From the NCBI RefSeq assembly GCF_003605735.1, contig NZ_QXTJ01000045.1, forward strand, positions 109,421 to 173,420: a DNA stretch of 64,000 nucleotides, written 5' to 3'. How positions within the stretch are numbered: position 1 is the stretch's first letter; the number at the start of each line of letters is the position of its first letter. A program made the translations under genes and the position numbers. The stretch comes from Pseudomonas sp. LS-2. GTDB lineage: Bacteria > Pseudomonadota > Gammaproteobacteria > Pseudomonadales > Pseudomonadaceae. The notes under the pieces were generated by a model. It ran no database searches. It was not told where the DNA came from and saw nothing but the letters and a program-made list of their open reading frames with translations. Shown one piece after another: positions 34,182 to 43,875 of the stretch.

Positions 34182-35606
34182 ATGACTGCGCGGTTCCGCC
34201 TCTCGTTTTATCTGCTGATGGCCTGGGCCCTTGGCGGGTGTGACGACGCCCCGCGTTTTGCCGCCGCCGAGCCCGGCGAAGCACAGTCTGGCGGCGCAGC
34301 CACCGTCAACAAGAGCGACCGCAACGCCTTTTCCCTGCCGTCGGCCAACCTTTCTCCCACGCGCCGGCTGGACTTCAGCGTCGGCAACAGTTTCTTCCGC
34401 AGCCCGTGGGTCATCGCCCCCTCGACCACCACCGCCCGCGACGGTCTTGGTCCGCTGTTCAATACCAACGCCTGCCAGAACTGCCATATCAGGGACGGCC
34501 GAGGCCATCCTCCGGAGCCCGATGACAGCAATGCGGTATCGATGCTGGTGCGGTTGTCCATTCCGGACGAATCCGGACATGCCGGCGTGAAGCAACTGGG
34601 GCTGACTGCTGAACCGACCTATGGCACGCAGTTGCAGGACATGGCCATACCCGGCGTCGCGCCTGAAGCCCGCGTGCGCGTCGAATACGATTCCATGACC
34701 GTGCACTTCCGTGACGGCACACCCGCCCACTTGCGTCGCCCTACCTTGCGGATTACGCAGCTGGGTTATGGTCCCCTGCACCCTCAGGCACGCGCCTCGG
34801 CACGCATCGCTCCGCCGATGATAGGGCTGGGCCTGCTGGAAGCGATTCCACAAGCGGCGATCCTTGCCAATGCCGATCCGGACGACGAGAACGGCACGGG
34901 CATCACCGGCACACCCAATTGGGTATGGGACGACGCGCAGCAAAAAACCGTACTCGGACGTTTCGGCTGGAAAGCGTCCCAGCCCAGCGTCAATCAACAG
35001 AACGCTCACGCATTGGCGGGCGACATGGGGCTGACATCCCGACTGAAACCCGCAGACGACTGCACCCCGTCACAAACGGCCTGCATCGATGCGCCAACTG
35101 GCGAAGGCTCCGACGGTGAGCCGGAAGTCAGCGACAACATATTGCGACTGATGACCTTCTACGCTCGAAACCTGGGTGTACCGGCCCGTCGGGATGTCGC
35201 CGACCCACAGGTGCTGGCCGGTAAAAACCTGTTCTTCAAGGCCGGTTGCCAGCAATGCCATACGCCTCAGTTCACGACCTCAGCCGATGCCGTAGAACCG
35301 GAGCTTGCGAATCAGGTGATCCGCCCCTACACCGATCTGTTGCTGCACGACATGGGCGAAGGGCTGGCGGACAACCTCAGCGAGTTTCACGCCAGCGGCC
35401 AACAATGGCGCACGCCGCCGTTATGGGGCTTAGGGCTGACACAGACGGTCAGCGGCCACACGCAGTTTCTGCACGACGGGCGCGCCCGCAACCTGATGGA
35501 AGCCGTGCTCTGGCATGGCGGCGAGGCGTTGCCCGCGCAGCGTCAGGTGTTGGCGTTCGATGCACAACAGCGAGCTGCCCTGCTGGCGTTCCTGAACTCT
35601 CTTTAA
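34182..35606 (+). CDS. Di-heme oxidoreductase (thiol oxidoreductase-like) lipoprotein
   Basis: A 474-residue lipoprotein with lipobox LGGC near residue 20. Two c-type heme motifs are present: CQNCH near residue 97 and CQQCH near residue 355. The C-terminal part contains the cytochrome-peroxidase-like region (LLLHDMGEGLADNLSE, FLHDGRARNLMEAVLWHGGE). It belongs to the DHOR family found beside imelysins. It is likely a periplasmic redox enzyme in iron uptake, oxidising or reducing iron or a ligand. ATG 34182 has AGGA five bases upstream. First of a three-gene run with imelysin and DUF1513. Confidence 0.9.
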   Translation: MTARFRLSFYLLMAWALGGCDDAPRFAAAEPGEAQSGGAATVNKSDRNAFSLPSANLSPTRRLDFSVGNSFFRSPWVIAPSTTTARDGLGPLFNTNACQNCHIRDGRGHPPEPDDSNAVSMLVRLSIPDESGHAGVKQLGLTAEPTYGTQLQDMAIPGVAPEARVRVEYDSMTVHFRDGTPAHLRRPTLRITQLGYGPLHPQARASARIAPPMIGLGLLEAIPQAAILANADPDDENGTGITGTPNWVWDDAQQKTVLGRFGWKASQPSVNQQNAHALAGDMGLTSRLKPADDCTPSQTACIDAPTGEGSDGEPEVSDNILRLMTFYARNLGVPARRDVADPQVLAGKNLFFKAGCQQCHTPQFTTSADAVEPELANQVIRPYTDLLLHDMGEGLADNLSEFHASGQQWRTPPLWGLGLTQTVSGHTQFLHDGRARNLMEAVLWHGGEALPAQRQVLAFDAQQRAALLAFLNSL

Positions 35607-35636
35607 CTGCATTTTCTGAACGATAAGGAGCCGGAC

Positions 35637-36701
35637 ATGTTCCGTCCCAAGCTGTTATTCACCAGCCTCGCCGCGCTCGCGCTGGGTGCCTGCGCGCCCT
35701 CGGATCCACAGGCTGTGACGTCTGCTGCCATCGCCAAACAGGTGATTCTGCCGACCTACAGCCGCTGGGTGGACGCCGACCGCCAGTTGGCAGTCAGTTC
35801 GCTGGCGTTCTGTCAGGGCAACAGCGATCTGGACACCGCACGCGCCGATTTCCTGCATGCGCAGAAAGCCTGGGCCCAACTGCAGCCGCTGCTGATCGGC
35901 CCGCTGGCCGAGGACAATCGCGCCTGGCAGGTCCAGTTCTGGCCGGACAAGAAAAACCTTGTCGGTCGTCAGGTCGAGCAATTGGTGACCGCGCAGCCAC
36001 AGATCAGCGCCGATGCCCTGGCAAAATCCAGCGTTGTGGTGCAGGGCCTGTCAGCCTATGAGTACATTCTGTTCGACGCCGGGATCGACATGGCGACCGC
36101 AGAACAGAAGGCCCGCTATTGCCCGCTGCTCACGGCCATTGGCGAGCGCCAGAAAAACCTGGCCGAGCAGATCCTCAACAGCTGGAACAGTACCGACGGC
36201 ATGCTCGCGCAACTGAGCAAGTTCCCGAACCAGCGCTATGCCGATTCCCATGAAGCCATTGCCGAGCTGCTGCGGGTTCAGGTCACCGCGCTGGACAGCC
36301 TGAAGAAAAAACTCGGCACACCGCTGGGCCGTCAGTCCAAGGGCGTACCTCAGCCGTTCCAGGCCGAAGCCTGGCGCAGCAAGGCCTCGCTGAGCAGTTT
36401 GCAAGCCAGTCTGGAAAGCGCAGAAACCGTCTGGGCCGGCATAGACAACCATGGCCTGCGGGGCCTGCTGCCTGCCGAACAGAAACCCTTGGCGGACAAG
36501 ATCGACGCCGCTTATGCAGAAAGCCGCAAACAGCTGGCGGCGATGGAGCCACCGTTGGTTGAACTGCTGACGACCGAACAAGGGCGTCAGCAGTTGAATG
36601 CGTTCTACGACAGCCTTAACGTGGTGCACCGCCTGCATGAAGGCGAACTGGCCAAGGCGTTGGGCATCCAGTTGGGTTTCAACGCCAACGATGGTGACTG
36701 A
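35637..36701 (+). CDS. Imelysin family lipoprotein, second copy
   Basis: A 354-residue lipoprotein with lipobox LGAC (Cys near residue 19). The imelysin fold is recognised by VVQGLSAYEYILFD near residue 137 and by the C-terminal LGIQLGFNANDGD. The GxHxxE motif is degenerate: Ser replaces His (GLSAYE). It corresponds to PA4372. AAGGAG precedes the ATG; the stop is followed after one base by the DUF1513 start. Probably a periplasmic iron-binding or partner protein of the neighbouring di-heme enzyme. Confidence 0.9.
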   Translation: MFRPKLLFTSLAALALGACAPSDPQAVTSAAIAKQVILPTYSRWVDADRQLAVSSLAFCQGNSDLDTARADFLHAQKAWAQLQPLLIGPLAEDNRAWQVQFWPDKKNLVGRQVEQLVTAQPQISADALAKSSVVVQGLSAYEYILFDAGIDMATAEQKARYCPLLTAIGERQKNLAEQILNSWNSTDGMLAQLSKFPNQRYADSHEAIAELLRVQVTALDSLKKKLGTPLGRQSKGVPQPFQAEAWRSKASLSSLQASLESAETVWAGIDNHGLRGLLPAEQKPLADKIDAAYAESRKQLAAMEPPLVELLTTEQGRQQLNAFYDSLNVVHRLHEGELAKALGIQLGFNANDGD

Positions 36702-36702
36702 T

Positions 36703-37800
36703 ATGTTGCGACGTCAGGCTCTGGCTCTCGGCAGCCTCGTTCTCAGCGCCTGCACACTGGGCGGCTGGACGCTGTTCAAAAGCAAAGGCGAAAGCCCGCT
36801 GCTGCTGTCCGCCCGTGACGACAGTGACGGCCGGCACTACGCGGTGGGTTATCGGGTCGATGGCACTCAGGTGTTCGCCACCCATGTCGCCCAGCGTTGC
36901 CACGACATCATCAATCATCCGGACCTTCCCATCGCGCTGTTCGTGGCGCGCAGACCAGGAACCGAAAGCTACCTGATCGACTTGCGCGACGGTCGCCTCT
37001 TGCAGACCATCACCTCGAAACCGAACCGGCATTTCTACGGCCATGCCGTCATTCACAAAGGCGGCGAATGGCTGTACGCCACCGAAAACGACACCACTGA
37101 ACCGGGTCGCGGCCTGCTGGGCATTTATCGCTTCGTCGGCGAGCGGCTGGAACACACGGGCGAAATTCCGACCCACGGCATCGGGCCGCATCAGGTGTCC
37201 TGGCTGCCGGACGGCGAGACGCTGGTGGTGGCCAACGGCGGCATCCGCACCGAGGCTGAAAGCCGGGTCGAAATGAACCTCCACGCCATGGAGCCGAGTC
37301 TGGTGCTGATGCAGCGGGACGGTACGCTGCTGAGCAAGGAGACCCTGTCGCAACAGATGAACAGCGTGCGTCACATGGCGATTGCCAGCGACGGCACTGT
37401 CGTCGCTGGTCAGCAATTCATGGGCGCGTCTCACGAGTCTGCTGAACTCCTGGCGATCAAACGCCCGGGTCAGGCATTTCAGGCCTTCCCGGTCGCCGAC
37501 CAACAGCTGCAAGCCATGGCCCATTACACTGCCAGCGTGGCCGTGCATGACGAATTGAGGCTGGTGGCCTTAACCGCGCCGCGCGGAAATCGTTTCTTCA
37601 TATGGGATCTGGACAGCGGCGAAGTGCGACTCGATGCACCGTTGCCGGATTGTGCTGGCGTCGGCGCAGTAGCCGACGGTTTTGTCGTAACCTCTGGCCA
37701 AGGCCGTTGCCGATTCTACGATTGCCGCCAGAGCACACTGGTGGCGCAACCACTGCAGCTGCCTGCGGGGTTGTGGGACAACCATTTGCATGTGGTCTAG
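36703..37800 (+). CDS. DUF1513 family exported protein
   Basis: A 365-residue protein of the DUF1513 family, probably a beta-propeller (repeated blade-like segments such as GWLSWLPDG-type strands; here HQVSWLPDGETLVVANGG). The N-terminus LRRQALALGSLVLSACTLGG carries a twin-Arg and a possible LSAC lipobox, so export as a folded lipoprotein is possible. ATG 36703 lies one base after the imelysin stop (TGATATG). This trio of DHOR, imelysin and DUF1513 is conserved in Pseudomonas iron loci. The precise role is unknown. Confidence 0.86.
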   Translation: MLRRQALALGSLVLSACTLGGWTLFKSKGESPLLLSARDDSDGRHYAVGYRVDGTQVFATHVAQRCHDIINHPDLPIALFVARRPGTESYLIDLRDGRLLQTITSKPNRHFYGHAVIHKGGEWLYATENDTTEPGRGLLGIYRFVGERLEHTGEIPTHGIGPHQVSWLPDGETLVVANGGIRTEAESRVEMNLHAMEPSLVLMQRDGTLLSKETLSQQMNSVRHMAIASDGTVVAGQQFMGASHESAELLAIKRPGQAFQAFPVADQQLQAMAHYTASVAVHDELRLVALTAPRGNRFFIWDLDSGEVRLDAPLPDCAGVGAVADGFVVTSGQGRCRFYDCRQSTLVAQPLQLPAGLWDNHLHVV

Positions 37801-37941
37801 GGGTACGAATACGGACTCTGCAGGAGTGGGACGTCGCACCAAAAACCAGCGCGCTTCGAAATCCGGGCCTGCCACTGGCAACTAATCCGCGACACGATTA
37901 ACGTGCTCGCCTGATTCATCTGTTTTCCAAGGAAGTGGAAT

Positions 37942-39087
37942 ATGTTGCGTCGCCGCATGTTGATCATGTTAGGGGTTGTGGTGATCGTGGTGCTCGCCCT
38001 GGGAGGGTACAAGGCATTCTCGATCTACAAACAGATCCAGCAATTCAGCGCCCCGAAACCGCCGATCAATGTTGCGGTCGCCATCGTCGAAGAGCGTCCG
38101 TGGCAAAGCCGTCTGCCGGCCATCGGCAGTCTCAAGGCCTTGCAAGGTGTGGATCTGAGCCTGGAGGTCGCGGGCACCGTCAAAGCCGTTCTGTTCGAGT
38201 CCGGCCAAAAGGTGAAAGTCGGCCAGCCGCTGCTGCAACTCGACAGCGATGTGGAGAAGGGTTTGCTCGGTACCGCCGAAGCCGATCTGGGTCTGGCTCA
38301 GGTCGACTATGGCCGGGGCAGTAAGCTGGTGGGGGACGCAGCCATCTCCAGAGGCGAATTCGACAAGCTCGCCGCCACTCAGAAGAAAGCGGCCGCCACC
38401 GTCGCGCAACTCAACGCCTCACTGGCGAAAAAACGCATTCTCGCGCCGTTCAACGGCACCATCGGCATCCGTCAGGTCGACGTCGGTGATTACCTCGCCA
38501 GTGGCACTGTGATCGCCACGCTTCAGGACCTGACCAGCCTCTACGCCGACTTCTTCGTGCCTGAACAAGTGCTGCCGAAACTGGCGATCGGTCTGCCGGT
38601 TCAGGTCAGCGTCGCGGCCTACCCGGACAGCGTCTTCAACGCCAGCATCAGCGCCATCAACCCCAAGGTCGAGGACGCCACGCGCAACGTGCTGGTACGC
38701 GCCACCCTGCCTAACCCCGACGGCAAACTGTTGCCGGGCATGTTCGCCAACCTGCAGGTGCTGCTCGGTCAAGACACCCCACAACTGGTCGTGCCTGAAA
38801 GCACCATCACCTACACCTTGTATGGCAATTCGGTGTTCGTCGTGGTGCCGAAAAAAGGCGCCGACGGCCAGCCGGAGAAAAACGCCAAGGGTGAACAGCA
38901 ACTCGCCGTGGAACGCCGCTTCGTCGACACCGGCGAACGCCGTGGCGGGGTGGTCATCATCAGCAAAGGATTGAAAGCGGGCGAGCAAGTGGTCACCGGT
39001 GGACAGCTGAAGCTGGACAACGGCGCCCACGTCGCCATCAGTGCCGATCAGGCAGCCCAACCGAGCAGCCAGCCCAAGGTTGACTGA
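37942..39087 (+). CDS. mexV: RND efflux periplasmic adaptor MexV
   Basis: A 381-residue membrane fusion protein. An N-terminal membrane helix (residues 7-27) is followed by the lipoyl domain (GQKVKVGQPLLQLDSDVEK), a helical hairpin, and the beta-barrel with APFNGTIGIRQVDVGDYL. It links the inner-membrane pump to an outer-membrane channel. Position and partner match MexV of the MexVW pump (PA4374). No outer-membrane factor gene follows; MexVW is known to use OprM. AAGGAAG precedes the ATG. Confidence 0.9.
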   Translation: MLRRRMLIMLGVVVIVVLALGGYKAFSIYKQIQQFSAPKPPINVAVAIVEERPWQSRLPAIGSLKALQGVDLSLEVAGTVKAVLFESGQKVKVGQPLLQLDSDVEKGLLGTAEADLGLAQVDYGRGSKLVGDAAISRGEFDKLAATQKKAAATVAQLNASLAKKRILAPFNGTIGIRQVDVGDYLASGTVIATLQDLTSLYADFFVPEQVLPKLAIGLPVQVSVAAYPDSVFNASISAINPKVEDATRNVLVRATLPNPDGKLLPGMFANLQVLLGQDTPQLVVPESTITYTLYGNSVFVVVPKKGADGQPEKNAKGEQQLAVERRFVDTGERRGGVVIISKGLKAGEQVVTGGQLKLDNGAHVAISADQAAQPSSQPKVD

Positions 39088-39101
39088 TCAAAGGAGCTTC
39101 C

Positions 39102-42100
39102 ATGGCATTCACCGACCCGTTCATCCGTCGTCCCGTGCTCGCCAGCGTGATCAGCCTGCTGATCGTGCTGCTGGGTTTCCAGGCGTTTAGCAAGCTGACC
39201 ATCCGCCAGTACCCGCAGATGGAAAACGCCCTGATCACTGTGACCACCGCTTACCCCGGTGCCAACGCCGAGACCATTCAGGGCTACATCACCCAGCCGT
39301 TGCAGCAAAGTCTGGCCAGCGCCGAAGGCATCGACTACATGACCTCGGTCAGTCGCCAGAATTTCTCGGTGATCTCGATCTATGCGCGCATCGGCGCCAA
39401 CACCGACCGGCTGTACACCGAACTGCTGGCCAAGGCCAACGAGGTCAAGAACAAGTTGCCGCAAGACGCCGAGGACCCGGTGCTGAGCAAGGAAGCCGCC
39501 GATGCCTCCGCGCTCATGTACATCAGTTTCTACAGCTCGGAGCTGAACAACCCGCAGATCACCGATTACCTGTCACGGGTTATCCAGCCCAAGCTGGCGA
39601 CCCTGCCCGGCATGGCCGAGGCCGAGATCCTCGGCAATCAGGTATTCGCCATGCGGTTATGGCTGGACCCGGTGAAACTCGCAGGCTTCGGTCTGACGGC
39701 CACCGATGTGACTGACGCCGTGCGCAAGTACAACTTCCTCTCCGCCGCCGGTGAAGTGAAAGGCGAATACGTGGTCACCAGCGTCAACGCTACCACCGAC
39801 CTGAAATCTGCCGAGACTTTCGCCGCCATCCCGCTGAAAACCGTCGGCGACAGTCGCGTACTGCTCGGCGATGTGGCGCGGGTGGAAATGGGCGCCGAGA
39901 ACTACGACACCGTCAGCTCGTTCGACGGCACGCCGTCGGTCTACATCGGCATCAAGGGCACGCCCAGTTCCAACCCGCTGGACGTGATCAAGGAAGTGCG
40001 ACGGATCATGCCGGAGCTGGAAAGCCAGCTGCCGCCGAGCCTGAAGGTGTCCATCGCTTACGACGCCACGCTGTTCATCCAGGCGTCTATTCACGAGGTG
40101 GTGAAAACCCTGATCGAGGCGGTGCTGATCGTCATCGTCGTGGTGTTCCTGTTCCTCGGCGCATTGCGCTCGGTGGTGATTCCGGTGATCACCATCCCGC
40201 TGTCGATGATCGGCGTGCTGTTTTTCATGCAAATGATGGGGTACTCGATCAACCTGCTGACGCTACTGGCCATGGTGTTGGCGATCGGTCTGGTGGTGGA
40301 TGACGCCATCGTCGTGGTAGAGAACATCCATCGCCACATCGAGGAGGGCAAGACGCCCTTCGATGCCGCGCTCGAAGGCGCCCGGGAAATCGCCATGCCG
40401 GTGGTCTCCATGACCGTCACCCTGGCGGCCGTGTACGCACCCATCGGTTTCCTCGAGGGGCTCACCGGCGCGCTGTTCAAGGAATTTGCCCTGACGCTGG
40501 CCGGTGCCGTGGTGATCTCCGGCATCATTGCCCTGACCCTGTCGCCCATGATGTGTGCGCTGCTCTTACGTCACGACGCGAACCCCAGCGGGTTGGCGCA
40601 CAAGCTGGATCAGATCTTCGAAGGCCTGAAAGTGCGTTACCAGCGAATCCTGCACGGCACGCTGAATACCCGGCCGGTGGTGATCGTTTTCGCGGTGCTG
40701 GTGTTGTGCCTGATTCCGGTGTTCCTCAAGTTCAGCCAGTCACAACTGGCGCCGGACGAGGATCAGGGCATCATCTTCATGATGGCGACCTCGCCGCAGC
40801 CGACCAACCTCGACTACATGAACACGTACACCGACCAGTTCATCGATATCTTCAAGGCATTCCCGGAGTACTACTCCTCGTTCCAGATCAACGGGTTCAA
40901 TGGGGTGCAGACCGGCGTCGGCGGTTTCCTGCTCAAGCCTTGGGATGAACGCAGCCGCACGCAGATGCAGCTACTCCCGGAGGTCCAGGCCAAGCTCGAG
41001 CAGATCACCGGCCTGCAGATTTTCGGCTTCAACCTGCCGTCGCTACCGGGCACCGGTGAAGGGCTCCCCTTTCAGTTCGTGATCAACACGCCGAACGATT
41101 ACCCGGCGCTGCTGGAAGTGGTGGACCGGATCAAGAAGCGGGCGACCGAGTCCGGCAAGTTCGCCTTCCTCGATGTCGATCTGGCGTTCGACAAACCGGA
41201 GGTCGTGGTCGACATCGACCGCGCCAAGGCGGCGCAGATGGGCGTGTCGATGCAGGATCTGGGCGGCAGTCTGGCGACCCTGCTCGGTGAGGCCGAGATC
41301 AACCGCTTCACCATCGACGGACGAAGCTACAAGGTCATCGCGCAGGTAGAGCGCGCCTACCGTGACAATCCGCAATGGCTGACCAACTACTACGTGAAAA
41401 ACGCCGAGGGCACGATGTTGCCGCTGTCGACGCTGGTCAAGGTCAGTGATCGCGCAAGGCCGCGTCAGCTCAATCAGTTCCAGCAGCTCAACGCCGCGAT
41501 CATCTCGGGCTTTCCGCTTGTGAGCATGGGGGAAGCCATCGAGACGGTTCGCCAGATTGCCAGCGAAGAAGCGCCGGCAGGATTCGCCTATGACTACGCG
41601 GGAGCATCGCGTCAGTACGTGCAGGAAGGCAATGCACTGTGGGTCACCTTCGGCCTGGCGCTGGCGATCATCTTTCTGGTGCTGGCAGCACAGTTCGAAA
41701 GCTTCCGCGATCCGCTGGTGATTCTGGTGACGGTGCCGCTGTCGATCTGCGGCGCGCTGATTCCGCTGTTTCTCGGTGTCTCGACGCTCAACATCTATAC
41801 CCAGGTGGGACTGGTGACACTGATTGGCCTGATCAGCAAACACGGGATTCTCGTCGTCGAATTCGCCAACCAGTTGCGCCGAGACAAGGGCCTCAGTGTT
41901 CGGGAAGCCGTTGAAGAAGCCGCGGCCATTCGCCTGCGACCGGTGCTGATGACCACCGCCGCGATGGTGTTCGGCATGGTGCCGCTGATTCTGGCGACAG
42001 GCGCAGGCGCCGTCAGCCGTTTCGACATTGGTCTGGTGATTGCGACGGGCATGTCGGTGGGGACGCTGTTCACATTATTTGTACTGCCTTGTGTTTATAC

Positions 42101-42140
42101 CTTGTTGGCTGCGAAGGATGATCCGAGATCGCTGCATTAA
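39102..42140 (+). CDS. mexW: RND multidrug efflux inner-membrane pump MexW
   Basis: A 1012-residue RND transporter with twelve predicted helices and two large periplasmic loops. It opens FTDPFIRRPVLASVISLLIV; the proton relay region GLVVDDAIVVVENIHRHIEE contains the conserved DD pair, and the second half has GLISKHGILVVEFANQLRRD. The proton motive force drives export of antibiotics and biocides. It follows mexV after 14 bases with AAGGAG before ATG 39102, and a terminator comes after it. It corresponds to PA4375. Confidence 0.94.
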   Translation: MAFTDPFIRRPVLASVISLLIVLLGFQAFSKLTIRQYPQMENALITVTTAYPGANAETIQGYITQPLQQSLASAEGIDYMTSVSRQNFSVISIYARIGANTDRLYTELLAKANEVKNKLPQDAEDPVLSKEAADASALMYISFYSSELNNPQITDYLSRVIQPKLATLPGMAEAEILGNQVFAMRLWLDPVKLAGFGLTATDVTDAVRKYNFLSAAGEVKGEYVVTSVNATTDLKSAETFAAIPLKTVGDSRVLLGDVARVEMGAENYDTVSSFDGTPSVYIGIKGTPSSNPLDVIKEVRRIMPELESQLPPSLKVSIAYDATLFIQASIHEVVKTLIEAVLIVIVVVFLFLGALRSVVIPVITIPLSMIGVLFFMQMMGYSINLLTLLAMVLAIGLVVDDAIVVVENIHRHIEEGKTPFDAALEGAREIAMPVVSMTVTLAAVYAPIGFLEGLTGALFKEFALTLAGAVVISGIIALTLSPMMCALLLRHDANPSGLAHKLDQIFEGLKVRYQRILHGTLNTRPVVIVFAVLVLCLIPVFLKFSQSQLAPDEDQGIIFMMATSPQPTNLDYMNTYTDQFIDIFKAFPEYYSSFQINGFNGVQTGVGGFLLKPWDERSRTQMQLLPEVQAKLEQITGLQIFGFNLPSLPGTGEGLPFQFVINTPNDYPALLEVVDRIKKRATESGKFAFLDVDLAFDKPEVVVDIDRAKAAQMGVSMQDLGGSLATLLGEAEINRFTIDGRSYKVIAQVERAYRDNPQWLTNYYVKNAEGTMLPLSTLVKVSDRARPRQLNQFQQLNAAIISGFPLVSMGEAIETVRQIASEEAPAGFAYDYAGASRQYVQEGNALWVTFGLALAIIFLVLAAQFESFRDPLVILVTVPLSICGALIPLFLGVSTLNIYTQVGLVTLIGLISKHGILVVEFANQLRRDKGLSVREAVEEAAAIRLRPVLMTTAAMVFGMVPLILATGAGAVSRFDIGLVIATGMSVGTLFTLFVLPCVYTLLAAKDDPRSLH

Positions 42141-42150
42141 CAGCCGCACA

Positions 42151-42178
42151 AAAAAAGCCCCGATAAACGGGGCTTTCA
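42151..42178. terminator. Terminator between mexW and the inaA operon
   Basis: AAAAAAGCCCCGATAAACGG followed by GGCTTTCATT: an 8-bp stem with an ATAAA loop, suited to end mexW and, less well, the convergent operon. Confidence 0.88.
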
Positions 42179-42192
42179 TTCAGGTGGTTGCA

Positions 42193-42420
42193 TCAATGTT
42201 GTGGCCCCGATCCCTGGGCCAGCCCGAACATCAATAACAGCAGATCATGATCCGGGCGCACAGCCGACTCTGCCTTGGCGACCCGCGGCAGGGGGCACTG
42301 CCCCTCGCCGTGTACTGCGCTCAGAATCTGTGGCCTGGGTTGTTCCCAGGCTGCCATGGCAAGGGAGGCGACTCCCAACGCCCCGACAACGAAAAAACCT
42401 CGCGCCAGTTCTAACTTCAT
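42193..42420 (-). CDS. Small exported protein of unknown function
   Basis: A 75-residue protein with an N-terminal signal peptide ending AMA-AW near residue 24. The remaining 50 residues have no recognisable fold. Its ATG overlaps the inaA stop as ATGA, so it is the third gene of the methyltransferase-inaA operon. The same trio occurs downstream of colRS in P. putida (PP0903-PP0905, from memory), where it is under ColR control. Confidence 0.75.
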   Translation of the reverse strand: MKLELARGFFVVGALGVASLAMAAWEQPRPQILSAVHGEGQCPLPRVAKAESAVRPDHDLLLLMFGLAQGSGPQH

Positions 42421-43136
42421 CGATCTAAACCTTTGATAGGGCTGCCAAACGCCGTCTCGTAAAAGTAGACGAGCTTCTTCCAGTCCGTGGGTTGAAACGA
42501 CGAATGGCGACGCAGTTGTTTCATGTCATGCTGAGCAGCGCCATACGCGGTCAGGCGCTGGCGGCATTTTTCCAGATCGATCAGGGCGACTTCAGGTTTG
42601 GCATTGGCGCCCTCGCCCGTTACGCGAACAAAAACATGCTTGATATAGATGCAGCTGTGCTGCCAGCGACCCTTGTGCATACGCGCCAGGTTCTCGGCCA
42701 GTTCCTTGAGCATCTGCTCGTAAACGGCCTCGCCATGCTGCTCACGACCACCGGCCTTGAGCCAGTTTTCGAACTCGTCATAGCCATCCAGAGAAGCGGT
42801 CACCAGCAACGCACGCCACTCGTTGTTCTCATCGCGTTCGGCGCCGCAGAACACCATGCGCGGCACGTTCACATTAAGCTGTCGCAACCCTTCCAGCGCA
42901 TCGCGCTCGCGCAGCACAGTCGGGCGCCCGAACGGGTGCAGCCAACTGCGGTAGATATGGCCGACCTGCCGTTTGACGTACAGCAGGCGACCATTCTCCG
43001 ACACGACGCGCTGTACGCCACTTTCTCCACCGCGACGAACGTTGGGTTCTTCGACCCAATCGCCACGGGTGTTCCAGAAATAGGCAAAACGGTCCTTGGC
43101 GGGAACGCCCGACTCAACTGCAAAATCCACGGCCAT
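42417..43136 (-). CDS. inaA: InaA-like lipopolysaccharide kinase family protein
   Basis: A 239-residue protein with a protein-kinase-like fold of the Kdo/WaaP group. Visible elements are a lysine-containing strand (LLYVKRQVGHIYRS), the catalytic-loop-like HKGRWQHSCIYIKHVFV and the DFG-like ALIDLEKCRQRL. It is expected to phosphorylate LPS core sugar or act in envelope stress resistance. ATG 43136 has AGAGG upstream and begins four bases after the methyltransferase stop. It corresponds to PA4378. Confidence 0.87.
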   Translation of the reverse strand: MAVDFAVESGVPAKDRFAYFWNTRGDWVEEPNVRRGGESGVQRVVSENGRLLYVKRQVGHIYRSWLHPFGRPTVLRERDALEGLRQLNVNVPRMVFCGAERDENNEWRALLVTASLDGYDEFENWLKAGGREQHGEAVYEQMLKELAENLARMHKGRWQHSCIYIKHVFVRVTGEGANAKPEVALIDLEKCRQRLTAYGAAQHDMKQLRRHSSFQPTDWKKLVYFYETAFGSPIKGLDR

Positions 43137-43140
43137 CCTG

Positions 43141-43809
43141 TTACCTCTTACGTAATAGATACACACGCCACATGGCGTACAACGGCAGGAAATCCAGTCG
43201 CTCCTGGACACGGAAACCTGCTTGTTCGAATTCGGCTTCGATGGTCGCTGCCGGAATCACGAAGCGGTTCTGATACCCCGCCTGGTTCCGGGCGCGCTCG
43301 GCACGCTTGCGCTTCCACGACTTGAAGTTGCCATCCACCCACATCGACATGATCACGCTATCGCGCGTTACCCGGTGGAACTCCTTCAACAGCACAGCAC
43401 GGTCCTTCGCCTCGCCAATGTGATGCATCAGACGCATGCAAAAAATGCTGTCTACTGCGTTGTCCGGCATATCGATGGCGAACGCCGAGGTCTGCAGGGG
43501 TCGAACCCGTTTCACCACGTCCGCCGACTGCGACTCACAGGCAATCTTGACCATCGATGCCGAGTTGTCGGCGCCGATGATCACCCGATTGGCTTTTTCG
43601 GCCAGCACCGGCCAGAAACGACCCGCACCACACGGTAGATCCAGAACCAGCCCCGGCTCGCCAGCCAACGCCAATGCGCGTCGGGCGAGCTGCTTGTCGC
43701 GACGATCAGACAACCGCCTGGCCAAACCGTCCTTGTGTTTGCGCAAATATTTTTTGGCGTGCTCGTCGTCGTATTTGCGCGAGAAATCAAGCTCGATCCG
43801 CTTGCTCAT
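43141..43809 (-). CDS. Class I SAM-dependent methyltransferase
   Basis: A 222-residue methyltransferase. The SAM-binding motif is VLDLPCGAGRFWPVLAE near residues 72-88, followed by an acidic ADNSASM and the DNAVDSIFCMRLMHHIGE motif. It corresponds to orf222 beside colRS in P. putida and PA4379. The substrate is unknown; co-transcription with inaA suggests an envelope component. AGGAGA precedes ATG 43809. A ColR-type box lies 67 bases upstream. Confidence 0.88.
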   Translation of the reverse strand: MSKRIELDFSRKYDDEHAKKYLRKHKDGLARRLSDRRDKQLARRALALAGEPGLVLDLPCGAGRFWPVLAEKANRVIIGADNSASMVKIACESQSADVVKRVRPLQTSAFAIDMPDNAVDSIFCMRLMHHIGEAKDRAVLLKEFHRVTRDSVIMSMWVDGNFKSWKRKRAERARNQAGYQNRFVIPAATIEAEFEQAGFRVQERLDFLPLYAMWRVYLLRKR

Positions 43810-43875
43810 GGCTGCATCTCCTGAAGTGATCAGCCAAAAGTAGGAAGAAAGCCGTGACTGCCAGGTCATATGAAT

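Noticed and set aside
41394..41409. ColR-like sequence GTGAAAAACGCC inside mexW
   Set aside because: It fails at the key position after the A run and lies within coding DNA.
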